Shown: positions 12,401 to 25,640 of the stretch, one piece after another
Layout: each line of letters opens with the position of its first letter
Numbering within the stretch: the stretch's first letter is position 1
Origin: Otis tarda
Taxonomy: Eukaryota; Chordata; Aves; Otidiformes; Otididae
NCBI GenBank assembly: GCA_026413225.1
Contig: CM048553.1
Location: 134,198,190 to 134,262,189 of the forward strand
Reading direction: 5' to 3'
Length of the DNA stretch: 64,000 nt
The notes under the pieces: generated by a model
Told to the model about the DNA's origin: nothing
What the model saw: the letters and a program-made list of their open reading frames with translations, nothing else
Database searches by the model: none
Made by a program: the position numbers and the translations under genes

Positions 12401-13901
12401 GGTCAATGTTAAAATAAAGCTGTGTGTATATTAGGTACATATATATATATGCATACAGTAATTTAAGGTAATATGCACCCTGTAATTATGCTTGATTTAT
12501 TATTGAAACTATGATGAAGTTAGAGTTAGTGTTAATCTCAAAAAAAAAGCAAATATTTTTAAGATAAGTATATGGATGTAAGAATATGCAAACAAAATGA
12601 AGTGATACATAGCGATAAAATGGAGAACGTGCAGGAAATGCAAATTAAATGTGCATTTCAAAATATTTTTATTCCTAATGTGCATCTGCAAATGTCTTAA
12701 TCATGATAACAGGGCTATCTTCAGTACATTTTTCAGATCTTCACTCAAACTATTTGGTGCCTAACTATGTATTTGTGTAGTTCAATTCAATGTGTTTGGA
12801 TTTCTTCTAAATTAAAATTTATTTCTGAGTTTCTGGGTTTGTTTAAATTATATCCAGAGTTATATGCAGCATTGTCATTCCTTTTTTTTTTAACTTAAAC
12901 GTAGTTTCCACAATAAGTCTCTCCTAACAGAGGTTTATCTCATCATTTGAAAATACTTTTTATTCCATTTCAAACTCTGCAAATACTCATATTTTTAAAG
13001 ACTTGAAATATGAAAAAAATATTACAAATCAAAGACGTATCACCATGAGCAAATCTTTAAGATTGTTAAAGATATCCACTTGTAATAAATAGGATAGTAC
13101 TGCAAATATGGTCTTGCAAGGAACTGCTTTATCTGGATAACACAGAGATTGAAATGGGTGGGAAATCGAAATGCACAGGAAATTCTATGTAAAAGTATAC
13201 TATGTACTCAAGATAATTCTTTTTTTTTTTCTTAGAAATAAGATTTCTGCTTGCAAATTTCTAATATAGAAAATAACTCATTAATACAATTACAACTTAA
13301 GCTTTAACTATATTAAGAATGTATAAGAAAAAAAATCCCCTAACCTGGAACTGCCCCAACAAAAAGAACACAGAATGATATTGAAACTGTTTTCTACACT
13401 AGTATGAAAAATTAATGAAAGTAAAGTGAAATTGTAAACATTTTCTTGGTTAGGACTTACAGCTTGGTTTTAAGAAATAGATTTTTTAGTGGCTGAAACA
13501 AATATTTGACAATCTGTAGGTGAAAACTGTATTTGAGAATGATTTAGCTAACAAGCTCTGTTTTGAGCACAGTAGACTAAAGACATGTGACTATCCAGTG
13601 AAAGTTCTACTGATTGCACTATATATCCAGTGAGCAAACAGCTTCTTAGGACATTTTATGGAAGTGAAAGATCCAGCAATCTGACCAAAAAAAAAAAAAA
13701 GCATTAAGGTTTTAAAATAAATAGTGCAAAAAAGAAACTAGGAATTTATACTAGAACTGCTAGAAATCTGAAAACTAAAGTAATCACAGATCATTTTAAT
13801 GGCCTTTCATCTCTATCAAGTACCACTGTGTTCAAATTGCAAGGAGAGAAAATATCATCTGATACTGGCAGGACATACTGATATGTACATAAATTTATTT
13901 A
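9449..13901. other. Repeat-poor DNA, no gene seen
   Basis: AT-rich DNA with many short chance frames. The longest is the 121-codon minus frame at 11,571-11,936, which overlaps an open frame on the other strand and resembles no family I know. An AT run lies at 12,439-12,450, with T or A runs near 11,405, 12,540 and 13,686. I see no exon, RNA gene or mobile element. Confidence 0.5.
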
Positions 13902-13935
13902 GAGATATATGTATATATTTTTATATACATATCTC
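13902..13935. repeat. Imperfect AT-rich hairpin at the 5' junction of a CR1
   Basis: The left arm GAGATATATGTATATA pairs with the right arm TATATACATATCTC around a T-loop. A two-base bulge is needed. The right arm runs directly into the first recognisable CR1 bases at about 13,932, so the fold sits on the truncation point of the LINE. Confidence 0.7.
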
Positions 13936-14472
13936 CGCTCTCATAAGACCCCACCTGGAGTACTGCATACAGCTCCAGAGCCCTCAACGTAAGAAGGACA
14001 TGGACCTGTTGGAGCAGGTCCAGAGGAGGGCCATGAACATGATCAGAGGGCTGGAGCACCTCTTCTATGACAACAGCCTGAGAGAGTGGGGCTGTTCAGC
14101 CTGAAGAAGAGAATCCTCCCAGGAGACCTTACAGCGGTCTTCCAGTACCTCAAGGGGGCTAATAAAAAGACAGGGAGAAACACTTTAGCAGGGCCTGTTG
14201 TGATAGGATGAGGGGTAATGTCTTTAAAATAGGGGGAGGTAGATTCAGACTTGATACAAGGAAGAAATTTTTTACGATGAGGGTGGTGGACCACTGGAAC
14301 AGGTTGCCCAGAGAGGTGGTAGATACCCCATCCCTGGAAACATTCAAGGCCGGGTTGGACAGGGCTCTAAGCAACCTGATCAAGTTGGAGATGTTCCTGC
14401 TTCTTGCAGAGGGGTTTGGATTAGGTGACCTTTAAAGGTCTCTTCCAACCCTAATTATTCAATGACTCTATA
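13932..14472 (+). mobile_element. CR1 LINE 3' fragment (C-terminal reverse-transcriptase region and 3' UTR)
   Basis: This is the 5'-truncated tail of a CR1 element. The first part encodes IRPHLEYCIQLQSPQ, then KKDMDLLEQVQRRAMNMIRG and LEHLFYDNSLREWG, the conserved C-terminal block after the RT domain. A second open stretch at 14,208-14,435 encodes GGGRFRLDTRKKFFTMRVVD, then HWNRLPREVVDTPSLETFKA and GLDRALSNLI, the last residues of ORF2. The two stretches are in different frames, so at least one frameshift separates them. The 3' UTR follows (CTTTAAAGGTCTCTTCCAAC, then CCTAATTATTCAATGACTCT), with a weak match to the usual ATTCTATG octamers. It is dead, of intermediate age, and younger than the copy at 703-1,665. 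Confidence 0.93.
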
Positions 14473-14599
14473 TACTGATAAAGAGTGCAGTTAACATCTA
14501 AAAGTAATGAACTTTATTACTAACAAACTCACAAATACTTTCTACTAGTAAGTGATAATATAGCATTTAAAAATTACTTCAGTTACCAACTTTATTTGT

Positions 14600-14811
14600 T
14601 TACTTTTTCCCTCTCTCATTATCCTGCTTTGGTTTTATTATTAATAAATTGAAATATATTTTTCCATAACAGTAACTTGAATGATCTCTCCCTGTCCTTA
14701 TCTTGAACCTTAAGCCTTTTGTTGTATTATTTCTCCCCCATTCCCTCAAAGGGAGAGGAGAGCGAGTGAGAAACTGCGTAGCTTGGTCCTGAGTGGGGCT
14801 AAACTACGACA
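14600..14811 (+). mobile_element. 3' end of a second-family avian LTR (fragment)
   Basis: These bases match the reverse complement of the left part of the LTR at 42,061-43,200. Shared blocks include ATTATCCTGCTTTGGTTTTA, TGATCTCTCCCTGTCCTTAT, the AAGCCTTTTGTTGTATTATT region, GAAACTGCGTAGCTTGGTCC and the terminal GGGGCTAAACTACGACA. Only the 3' ~210 bases of what would be a 1.1-kb LTR are present, and the left side stops without a typical boundary. What follows (14,812 onward) shows no primer-binding site I recognise. It is a broken fossil of moderate age. Confidence 0.8.
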
Positions 14812-15633
14812 GTATAATCATATTTAACACCAACAGTTTAGTGAACCTTTTTCTATCCAATATTCATTATAACATGATTACCCCTAAGGCAAAAGACACT
14901 CATGTCTCATGGATAACAAAGCTTTTAGCTACCTGGGATAATTTGGTACTATGCTATTTTGTTGTCCCAGGTCCCTCTAACATGTTTTCTACTCTGCCAT
15001 GTTTCGGACACGTCCGCAGCTCTAACAACATTATAAATATTTGGATTAACCTTAACCTGGCTAACTCTATCACAAATAGAAATTCAGCTACTGCAGGGTG
15101 AAGTTTGGTTGTATCCAGAAAGTCCATGAGGGAAGGTGCGTAGCAGGAGTTCTTTGGTATACCTAGGTCAGTTACACTACGTTTTCAGGATGATGCTATA
15201 GCTTTCTTTATCCACATCGTCTTTAGTAAAGATTTGCATACGGAGCATGGGAATAGCTCTTGGTTGTGGCAACGCATATTTTTAGACTGCCTGCTAGCCA
15301 GAAAGTGAGGTTGAAAAAGAAAACAGTGATAATTACAGTGAAGGAACACAATAATAACAGTGAAAATTACAGGATGAAGGAAAGGCTGTGGGGGAACACC
15401 AGTAGCTCCTAGTACATAGAACAAAGTAAAATAAATAGCAAATACATGATGCCTGGTGATCCATGTCATATCATTCTGTATGAGAATACACTGAAAAATA
15501 ATGAATAAAAGACCATGAAGGTTTTAAAATGAGTCAGTCAGCTACAAAGTAGTTGTTAAATGTGCAGCACCATAGAAGAGTTATAAACTCCTGTCCTTAA
15601 TAAAAACTAAATTATAACACTGGGGCATTAACC

Positions 15634-15658
15634 TTTTTTTTTTTTTTAAAAAAAAAAA
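15634..15658. repeat. T14-A11 self-complementary run
   Basis: Fourteen T are followed directly by eleven A, forming a perfect A/T palindrome. It probably arose by slippage or by inverted poly(A)-type addition. No LINE body is attached on either side. Confidence 0.8.
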
Positions 15659-18347
15659 GAATATATTTTACTGTTTCTATTAGATTCTTGAGCCAAATAC
15701 ATGTCTGGTATAAGTTAAGTTTGAATTCATTAAAGTCAATGGAGTTGCTTTTCTTAACATTCATGTGAATTTGTCTCTTGATCTTCTAAATTGGCTATTT
15801 CCTCTAATGAGCATCTCTGAACTGAAGATGAAGACTCAAATCAAGTCTACTTTGTCTCTGAATTCCGGAAAAGTTCTAAAGTTCAGGGAAACTCCCTCTA
15901 AATGTAAAAATCTTGAGGGAGGATTTTTTTGTTAAACCTTAATCCTGAGCTTGAGCTGCTTGGTTTTGATGAGGAGAGCAGATATGAAAATTCAGAACTG
16001 AAGACAAATTATGCTTTTTAGCATGGACCATGTCACTTTTAAATCTAGTTTGTATACAAGCTTCTGCTCATGTCTTTAGTATTGTAATTAGTTTCCTTAT
16101 ATCTAGTCTAGTTTACAGCTCTTTTGACAGTGTGTGGACTGAGAATATTCCAGTATGTATTTTTACATATTGCACTTCAAACAGGTTGCAGTTTAGTTAA
16201 AAACTGGACTGTGACATAAATTCTTGTTCTTCTGCATAAGTCTGAGTGAAGATATGCAGGTGTTTAGGAACTTTGTTATGTGAAGTTATAGGCACTTTTG
16301 GTGAAGTGCTTTTGAACTCTGAATGCTGCTGTTTGTAGGGAAAAAAAAGAAAGAGGTTTCTCTCAGAGCACCTGAATTAAGGTTTCCCAGAATCACTCTC
16401 TCTCTCAAAAACCCCACAAACCTCACAATGCTTCCAAAGACTGTAAGGGATATCTGTCAAAATAGCTACACTTGACTACAGCCATTGTAAAAATCCCTCC
16501 TAAGTTATTTAGTTGTTTTTTTTTTTACTGAAATCACTAGAATTGAAAGGCACAGTATTACTTTTTGGATAATTGGACTACATAGAGGGTTGGGACCTTT
16601 TCCCTACTTCAGAAAAGGAGGTTGTGACTAGAGGAAATCTCATTGTATCAGCTCATAGTAACTGAGCATCTTGCAAGATAAAGCTAGAAAGGCAGTGTTT
16701 TCTTAAAAGTAGACATACATATTACTTGAGTTATTAACTTCTGCCAGTGAATAGTCAGGAAGGAGAGCTGTGAAAAATACAAAGCATTTGACTGATGACA
16801 TACAAATAGGTTGCAAAATTTTTCCTCAAATTGTAAGTCTTGCTAACTAGGCATAATTGTATTTGATGCTGTACTAAATATCTATTGAGACAGAGGGTTT
16901 TTTGTTTTTGCATCTCCCGTTAAAACTCGAGATTTTGTGTAAATAATGGTTACCTTTCAAGGTTGTTTAAATTACCACAATCAGCCAACAACAAAGATGT
17001 TTGTTTTCCTTCCTTTGGAGAGGAAAGTTGAACAAAAACCATGTGATGACAGACTGGAAGAGAGGTAAAACTATTTGAGGATTTTCTGTTGTGTTTTCTA
17101 AACAAAAGACTGTTTCTGAACCCTGTAATGCTGAGTGCAAAGGTTTATGATAAAAGCAAAAGAAGGAACCTGACCACAAAGAGGACTCACAGTGGTTAAG
17201 GCTCGGAATGTGTGACATTCTTCTCCACTTCTCTAACCCTTGATGGAAAAAATCAATCAGTAGCTAATGTGCTTCTCTGGGAAGAGAAAATGAATATAGT
17301 TTGGCTGCATTCCTTTATAAAACATGGAGAGTGTTTTAAGCCATGCTAACTATTCAACTACCAACAAAATACTCCCAAGTATTCCCAATACTTCCTTTAT
17401 CCCTTCTTACAAGTTAATGACCCAAGAACATGAGTTTCTAATTCCTCTCTAATATGATATTTATGATTTGTTTTTCATTTGGAAGATAATCAGATCAAGA
17501 ACATTAATAATGACATGATGTAACAAAATATTTCTCTGAACACACAGATAACCTTTTGACGAATGTGGAGAATACCTGTGGTAAAGTTAGTTTTCCAAGA
17601 AAAGTCCACAACAGGAAATGGTATATCTGATGTCATTTAACATCATCCATATAGTTACTTGAGTAACTGTGAATTCTGAAAATCTGAAATTAAGTTGGTG
17701 GTGTAGGACATATCAAGGTCAAATTGCACTATGTGACCATTATAGAATAGTTTACTATACTGCCACTTAAACTCCACTTTTTTCTTTTGCATTTTACTTT
17801 TGGAAACCAAATAATATTACTTCCTTGTTTCTGACAAGGCATGTTAAAATACAACGTTTTGCATAATAAGTAGCTATAATTGATTTCTTAGTTGAAAGAG
17901 GCAGGACCATGCTTGCCTTCTATGAAGGTACTTCTCAGAAAACCTTGGCTGGTGAAGGAAAGGAATAGATTTTATTAGATTGTTTGATAACACACCCATC
18001 ACTCTTTCTGACCTAAAGTCATTTTCATTTACAATGAGCAATTTCAGTTACATGGTACAGTTACAGTTGAGTTCCTTTGCTAGTCCAGACTGCAGCAGCA
18101 GTCAATGCTCTTTAAAGATATATTCTGTAGTGAAAGAGCAGATTTAGTAAGACAAGACATTTTTCCTCTGTGGGCTTTGTGATACACAAAAGTCTTGTCA
18201 GCTTGACATTTTCTGCCTTTGCTTTATGATTTTTGCCTGTTTCCCTCTTCTGTAACTATGCTATCATTTTCATCCTAGTTGAGTTTTCTTACTGCAAAGG
18301 AAGGACAGAAAGGAGAGCTATGTTGCTTTTTACTGGACAAAAAAACC

Positions 18348-18376
18348 CAAACAAACAGACAAACAAACAAACAAAA
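18348..18376. repeat. AAAC-type microsatellite
   Basis: Repeated CAAA units (ACAAACAGACAAACAAACAA and neighbours) with one G interruption. Confidence 0.8.
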
Positions 18377-19700
18377 CCCAGAAACACAGCAGGAGAGGGA
18401 ATATTTTTATTGTGTTTTGATTATTCCAATACAGTTAAGACATACTAGCCATCTTCTGTATAATCTTACTTCCAGTCACTGATTGCTCAATGTAAATTTC
18501 TAAATGTCAGACACAGTCATTTATCACCTTGTTATAAATCCTCTTACAATTCAAGAAGAAAACCCCACATTTGTAGCATCAAATGCTCAGTTATCAGTAG
18601 TTGAAAGAGCCTTTAGCAATCTCAAACTCAAAGGAAACTATTTAACCTGTCAGTGTGATCAAGCAAAAAGCCCATGCCTGTCACTAAGGTTCTAATATTA
18701 GCTCACAGAATTTGAGCTGTTGGCTGGATATACTTGTTATTTATCACATAGCTTGACTGCAGCCATGAAATAAATTTCATAAGCAAATTCAATGTAATTA
18801 AAGAATTTATCTCAATCCAGCAACCATTTCCAGTGTTGTTGCTGTAAATTCAATTTTGCAAGTAATTTTATTTCCTTAATCACAGAAATTTGCAGCAAGA
18901 GTAACTATTTTTTTTTTGCTCATTATAAGTAGCCAGTTATAGAGACATTTCATACTGAAATGTTTAAGAACATTATCTACATAACATGTAGTCAAAGAGA
19001 ACAGTTTTCAAAAAGCCGTTGTGGGTAAAACTACAGACAAAGGCAGAGAGTGAGATGCTTATTCATCCTCATATATAAAAGTTGTTTTGACTTTGTCTTT
19101 AGATTATTTAATCAATGCATTTTACATCTTTGTAACGCTTAATGCAAGTCAGTCATAACCAAAGCACGTCGCTGGAATGTCATCTAGGATAGAAAATGGA
19201 ATGTGTATCAAACTGCTTTCCACTTAAAGACTTTGACGTGGACAAATATGAACTGAGTCTCCACTTAGCTCTTGGGACATGTCATTTTGCAACTTTGCAG
19301 CCTGTTAAGCTCACAAGATTGGAAACAAACATGAAGAAATAATGTGGAAAGGATTACAGAATGTCAAGTGTAAATATAAACACTCTCAAGTCTCCCAAAG
19401 GCACTAGGAGATGTGAACTTACTAACGGTCTGAGTTAATCAAATGTTAAATTTAAGGAGCAGAACAGAAGTGAATACATTTTTCACCTCCATTTAACTAA
19501 AACGGTTACAGAACTTTAATGAGACATCCATGTGAATAGCTGACAAAACCATGTGATATTGAATAGTAATATACCAATACCTATAAAATGCTGCAGCCCG
19601 TTGTGAACCAAAATACATTTTACAAGACTATAACACATAAAAACTGTAGATGTAGTTTAAAGTCACTACCCATGGGCTGAAAAACTGTCACCAGGGGCCT

Positions 19701-22700
19701 ATAAAAAAGGGACAATCTATCCCATTCTCTTTTTCGGTAGTTTTCTTCTATGCAATTCAGCCCTGTTCATATAAATATTGGATATTGGAGTCAGCCTCAA
19801 GAGTTATTGCTAAGTCTCCATTTTATACAAGCTCCTTTCAGTGGGAGGTTTTTCAATGCAAGTATTGGATGTGTCCATTTTGTACACATTTACATATTTC
19901 ACTGTATTATTATTATTATTCTTTCTCATTATGTCTTTTCTACGTAAGCAATGAGAGATAAAAGGATTTATTTCTATTGTTAAGTATGCACTGAAAAAAA
20001 ACCTACTCATTACATATAACACCACCTTGCACACAACTTAATATTACCTGTGTGTGATACCACTTGTTTGTCTCACAGGTTTGCATTTACAACTAATGAG
20101 AGACTAAATGTCTTGGCAAGGCTAGGCAGAACTACAGTTAGTCAAAATTATTTTTCAGCATTTATTGTCATTATTTCAAATTATCTTCCTTCAGGGCTCC
20201 ACAGTAGAAGATTGGTCTAACCATAAAAATAGTTGTATTGAACTTTCTTCTGTTATGCTCTAAAACTTCTGGCTTGCCTTTCATTCCTTCAAATGAGCAG
20301 ATCTCAAACCCCTGGAAATTTTTTATTCATTTTCAAAGCTACTGCAAATAATTTATTTTACCATTCAAAGCACTGAAAAAAATTGACTTATACTACCTTG
20401 ACTTTTGTACCTCTCTGTTTCAGTCCTGTGTGTTTGGGGTGCTTGGACCAAGATATTTCTGATTCGTGTTGCTAAACCTCAGCCTACTTTTTCTCATCAC
20501 AGTCTTTATACAGCACCAGAAACTGTGATAAAATCAGTCCTAGTTCACAGTATGGTTTTATCTGTGGGCAGAGTGAACTGAGTTCACTCACTTCTTCAGT
20601 CCACTATCATCACCGTGTCCCAGAATTATTCACTCCTTCTAGACCATCTTTTCTCTCATTTTTAAGTATAAAGGTGGTTATGAAGACTGTGAGTAGAGGC
20701 TTGTATCCCTCCTTCTATAAATGCTCCGAACAGCTCTTATATAATGCCCCTTCCGAGATGATATTTGATTACATAGTGAAATCTATTATTTAGAAATATT
20801 CAAGGGTAATTATTAAAAATTAAATCTCTACAGACATGACTTTATAGCAGCTTTTGGGATTTCAATATTTGTTTATTTTTTTCACTGGACTGAAAAAATC
20901 AAATTCCAGGGCAAACCTCCTGTGCTGTATGAACTTCTATGATTGTTACTATTGGTCAAAGTTATGTACCGAAAAGCACATCCTAATGAAAACTTTAAGG
21001 AAATTGATAAATTTCACAAAAAAAAAATATCTACCTCTGAGTAAAATAAATTTTGTCAAGAAAATTGTGAATAGTCTTACTCAGAGTAGTCCACTTAATG
21101 TAGAAATGTACTTCGCTCAATCTGCCTCTTTGTTTTTGCCAGTTAAACTATTGTTGTAAAGTGATGGTCTTTTTCTTGATACGTCCCATGAAACGCTATT
21201 TATTAATGTAGTTAACAGGTATTTCTGCATCTCAGAGAGCTATTTATTGAGAATTACTATTTTTCCCCTTTCTTACAGATTCCCCCCACCTGAGACACAC
21301 ACACACAGATACACAGTCACAATTTTGTATATTTATAAATTGAGGAGTCTAAAATTTACATAGCTTTAGAAACAAAAGCAGAATTTTAATGGATACAATT
21401 TTTGCAATCTTCTTGCCTGTACTGATAATGGATCAATACCAAATTCAATACATGATTTCACTTATTCTGCAGACAAATTATGTTTGTCAGGTTTAGTAAG
21501 TGAAGAAAGAAAAATGAAAGCTCATGACTTGAGAAATGCAATTAAAAAAATAACTTCTTAAGTTAAATCTTATACTGAATTGATATTTGTGCCAATAAGG
21601 GAATATTTAAAATGAAAACAGAAGGGTTGACAACATGTCTTTAAATTGACTAATTCTCCTTTAGTATTGGATCAATGAAATGTGTATTAAGGATGCATGC
21701 CTCTTGTGCAAAAGAAGTCCTACATCAACTGTGCAAGGAGGTGATGTAGTTTGTTTCATGACAAGTCAAAGGCACTGGATCTTAGAAAAAGAAACGGTTC
21801 TCATAAATATTGCATAATTGCAAGTATGTTATAATCTATTCTGAAGTTAAAAGGTGTCACAAAGAAAATCACTATGTTCACCATCACACTGATTTTTTTT
21901 GCTTCTTATTCTAAACACTGTGTCACATTTCTAATTGCATTTCCAGCAATTTATTTACTTTGTCTCTCTTCCCAAATTAATTAAATGTCAGTGTTATTAT
22001 GCCACAGTAAAAACTGTAAACTTAAATTATTACATTATTCATACTTACCCTCCCTAGAAATTGCTGAAGTAGTACATTTAAAAACATAAATGTCTTTTTT
22101 CAACAGTTTGGGCTTTTTGTTCTCAGTATAAATTCTGAGAAGAAAACACGATGTTCCTTATTTAGCTAGGACATGAAGAATAAAATCCCTGCAAATTATT
22201 CATTGCATAGTCTTTCATAGAAAACTGTATCTAACAAGACAGATGGTGTTTCCCCTGATTCAAAGGTCTAATAAATACTATTTGTGTTATATTAGCAGGA
22301 TACTAGCAGGTAGACTGAATCTGTCATAGAGAAAATACAACTTGCCTGACATTTTCTACTTATGTGCAAAAATCCTTTCCCCAGTGAAGTTCCTGTGCAT
22401 TTGGGTAAGAAATAAATGTTCTTTAATGTGAATAACACTTGTCTAATCACGAGATGAGAGAGACTGATATTGTAGATAGGTCTGTCCAACAGTAATTTTC
22501 AATTTTAGTCAAGAAGAGTATTTAAAAACTGTACATCATGAAATAAAAAAACCCCAAACAATAAAACAAATGTTGTATAAGGAAATAATATAATAATAAT
22601 ATTGTAGCTGTAGGTATTTTCCTGAAAAGGGAAATAAAATTGCTCTAAGGCAATTCTGAAGAATGAGGAATCATGATGTAAATTATGCAACTGAGTGAGT

Positions 22701-25640
22701 TAAATCTCTTTATTTTGGTAAAAAGAAAATAAGGGATGACTTCATTGTAGTCTGTATGCATCACACATAAATGCAGATATAACTTTTCTTAACCTTTGAG
22801 TGTTTGACTCTTAATCTCAACATTCTCTTAAAGCACAGTCTTTTCTATGTTCTTACAGAGTATTCTCAATTTTTTTTTTTCAACTGGATCACTTGGTTCC
22901 ACATCTGTATATAGAATATTTCGTTATTCATGTAGTTAAAAAGTTATATCTGTGATTGGATTTACATCTAAGATCATTGCATATTATAAACAAAAATAAA
23001 CTTAAACTGTTTTAATCTCTTCAGGAATAAACAGAGGTCTAACTTGTTAAATGGAATAATGATATGAGAAGTAAATAAAATACTTTCCAGTCACATATTT
23101 TTCTTACATTTAAGGAAGATATTAGAGAGGTAAAGTATACACCACAATTAATAATTTGAAATAATAATAATATTTTAAATATTTCAAGAATCTTTCAAGA
23201 TTTTTTTTGCTTTGAGGAGGAGTATCAAGATGCTTCTTTGTTATCTTTCATCACATCAGTGTCCTAACTGAGATACAACCCTGTTCTTTGTAACATCTCA
23301 AACTTTATCTCCACATCTTTTAATAATAGAATTTAGCAATATTTCTGACGAATCAACTCCATGTGGTTACCATAGTACAACATACAGGTTTTCTTCATCT
23401 TTGCATTCTCTTTAAATTTTCCTCACATACACTTTATGAGTTACAACAATTTAATAACACCCATGTCTTTCACATTTTATACAATATCAAACAAAATACA
23501 GAATGCTAAAACAAGATAGAATTCTAGACTGTGCAAAAATTTCAGACTATTAAATTACATCTGGATTTGCAAAGTAAAATCTAATTCTTCTCTTTAACAC
23601 TTTCAATGTCTGTTGTTGAACAAAAGATTAAGTAAAAGTTAATGAAAATGAACTTTTCATTAGTAACAAATGGAACTTGAGATATTATTCTCAGCATCGT
23701 ATTTAGAGATATAATTGTAAGTATTCCTAAAATCCAATAGAGATAAGTTTGCAATAACCTAACATTACCTATATATATATTATAGCTTTATTTATTTAAT
23801 TATTATTCTACAGAATATTAAAAGGATAATTACACTATATTGTCCTGTTAAAAATAAGTATTGCTGGGAAAAAGAATGAAGATATCAATAACTGAAAGTA
23901 CTGAATTGAAAAACATATTTTAAGTGCAGGTGGAAGAAATAAAGCTGAAATAAGATAATAAATTGGTGTAACAGTGAAAGTGGAGAAAGAGCAAAATAAA
24001 TTCATACACAGAATATAGCAGGGGACAAGTGGCACCAGGTTTTTTTTTGTTTATGTCTTTACAAACTAGAACAAGGACTCTGAAAACTTTTCTGAAAAAT
24101 TTTTCTTCGTGGACTTAAAATGCAATTTAATTTAATGAACACATCCTGACTAAAAACACTTTCTAGTCGGGATAACTCATCCAGAATCAGTTGTTCTGTT
24201 GTTTCTTTCAGAGTCTTATCTGATAAAGGTTGTGGAAGCCATGATTCATCATCATCCTAAGGGCTAATATGGATGGCAAGAGAGCTGCCTTCTGCATTCC
24301 CACCTGATAATGCCACCTGAGAGAAGGAGGCAAGATAGAAGAAATATAAAGCTGCCTGAAAGTTGGGAATTTTCTTGTTTCTTTGTAATGTTGCCCAAAG
24401 ACCAATGCATGGGCCAGCAGCTAGTCAAACATTTTGTATCCCCTTCAAGGAAAGCCGTCAAAATAAATCTACTGGACATAGCATAAAAGTCGAAAAAATA
24501 GATGTGTTAAGCAGTACTACTTCAGGGGAAAATGCCTGTCACCTTTAAGGACTTACAATATTCAGAATAGGAAATAGGATAGGACCAAGCAGTTTAAATC
24601 TTCTTTTCTGCCCATGACAACCAAATGCATTAGCTTTTCTCCTGTATCTTGGGCACCACATTGGATTAGATAATATCTATTATTAACTGTTTAGGATAGG
24701 AGACACCACATAGATCAGACCCTAGCTATTATACATGGTATCCTTCCGTTTCTTAACAGTGGCATGGAGCAGGGGAAAGAAAAGCAACAGCAGTCACATG
24801 AGTCATCAGCAAGCCTGAGGTAAATATTAAAAAAGGAAGCAAGACAGACATTGTTCCTTCACATCTTGGTTTCCTTGAGTTATACTCTTTTCTTGTCCCT
24901 AAAAATCCTTTACTCTGCTTTACACTTCTCCAAGATGGACTATATCAAGAAGTAATGCTTTTGTCCATAAATGTATTATCAAAAACTTGGTTTACTTCTA
25001 CCAAAAACCTCTCAGGATCTCCGGTTCATAGACATTCTTAAAACATTTTTAGAGTAGAGGGCAGAGTTAGCCTTTTCCCAAAGTACGATCATGGACAGAA
25101 CTTTCTCTTAAAAGATCTCCAGAAGTGGTGATAGAAACTCCATTTCATACAATAGCCTAGACTAGAGCACTCACTCAGGAATTGATTTATGTGGTTTTAA
25201 TTCCCTTTACTTCCTGAGGAAATTCAAACTTGTACCATCCACCAGCCCACAAAAAGTTCCTATTACGGGGTTACCTTGAGGTTAAAGCACTCACCTTGAG
25301 TCTTGAGGACTCAAGAGACAGAAAGCAGGATTCATGAGTTGCAGTTCCTGTTAGAGGACTATTCCTGTATTAAACTTTCAGCAGTCATAGGTGAAACATG
25401 TATACTAAAATTAAATTAAACATTCAGTGGTTCACAGAAAGGTGATTAAATATTCATTAGGCAGAAGACAGATGGAGAGAACTTCTGCAAGATAAGTATG
25501 ACTGTCACCTGGTACGAGGCTGCATTTGTAAGGAGAAAAACCTAACTTCTTTCTGGTCCCAGGCTGAATGTCCTAGTACCTAATCTTTTTTTTTTTTGGA
25601 TGTGGATTCTTTGGAACAGTGGTACTACATAATGAACAAA
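19701..25640. other. Repeat-poor DNA, no gene seen
   Basis: AT-rich DNA with no supported gene. Short simple repeats include TAT at 19,905-19,920, CA at about 21,295-21,307, a T-run at 22,870-22,880 and AT-rich stretches around 22,590-22,605 and 23,770-23,790. Opposing open frames at 24,208-24,548 on both strands have no motif and are treated as chance. Confidence 0.45.

Larger units (their letters stand above)
14812..19700. other. Repeat-poor DNA, no gene seen
   Basis: Mostly AT-rich DNA with short chance frames only. The 102-codon frame at 14,793-15,101 starts inside the LTR fragment and has no recognisable domain. I considered whether 14,812-15,470 is retroviral interior but could not support it. 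Simple sequence: a T14/A11 run at 15,634-15,658 and an AAAC-type run at 18,348-18,376. Confidence 0.45.

Noticed and set aside
14812-15470. Retroviral interior following the LTR fragment at 14,600-14,811
   Set aside because: No primer-binding site or retroviral motif could be seen, so the claim was not made.
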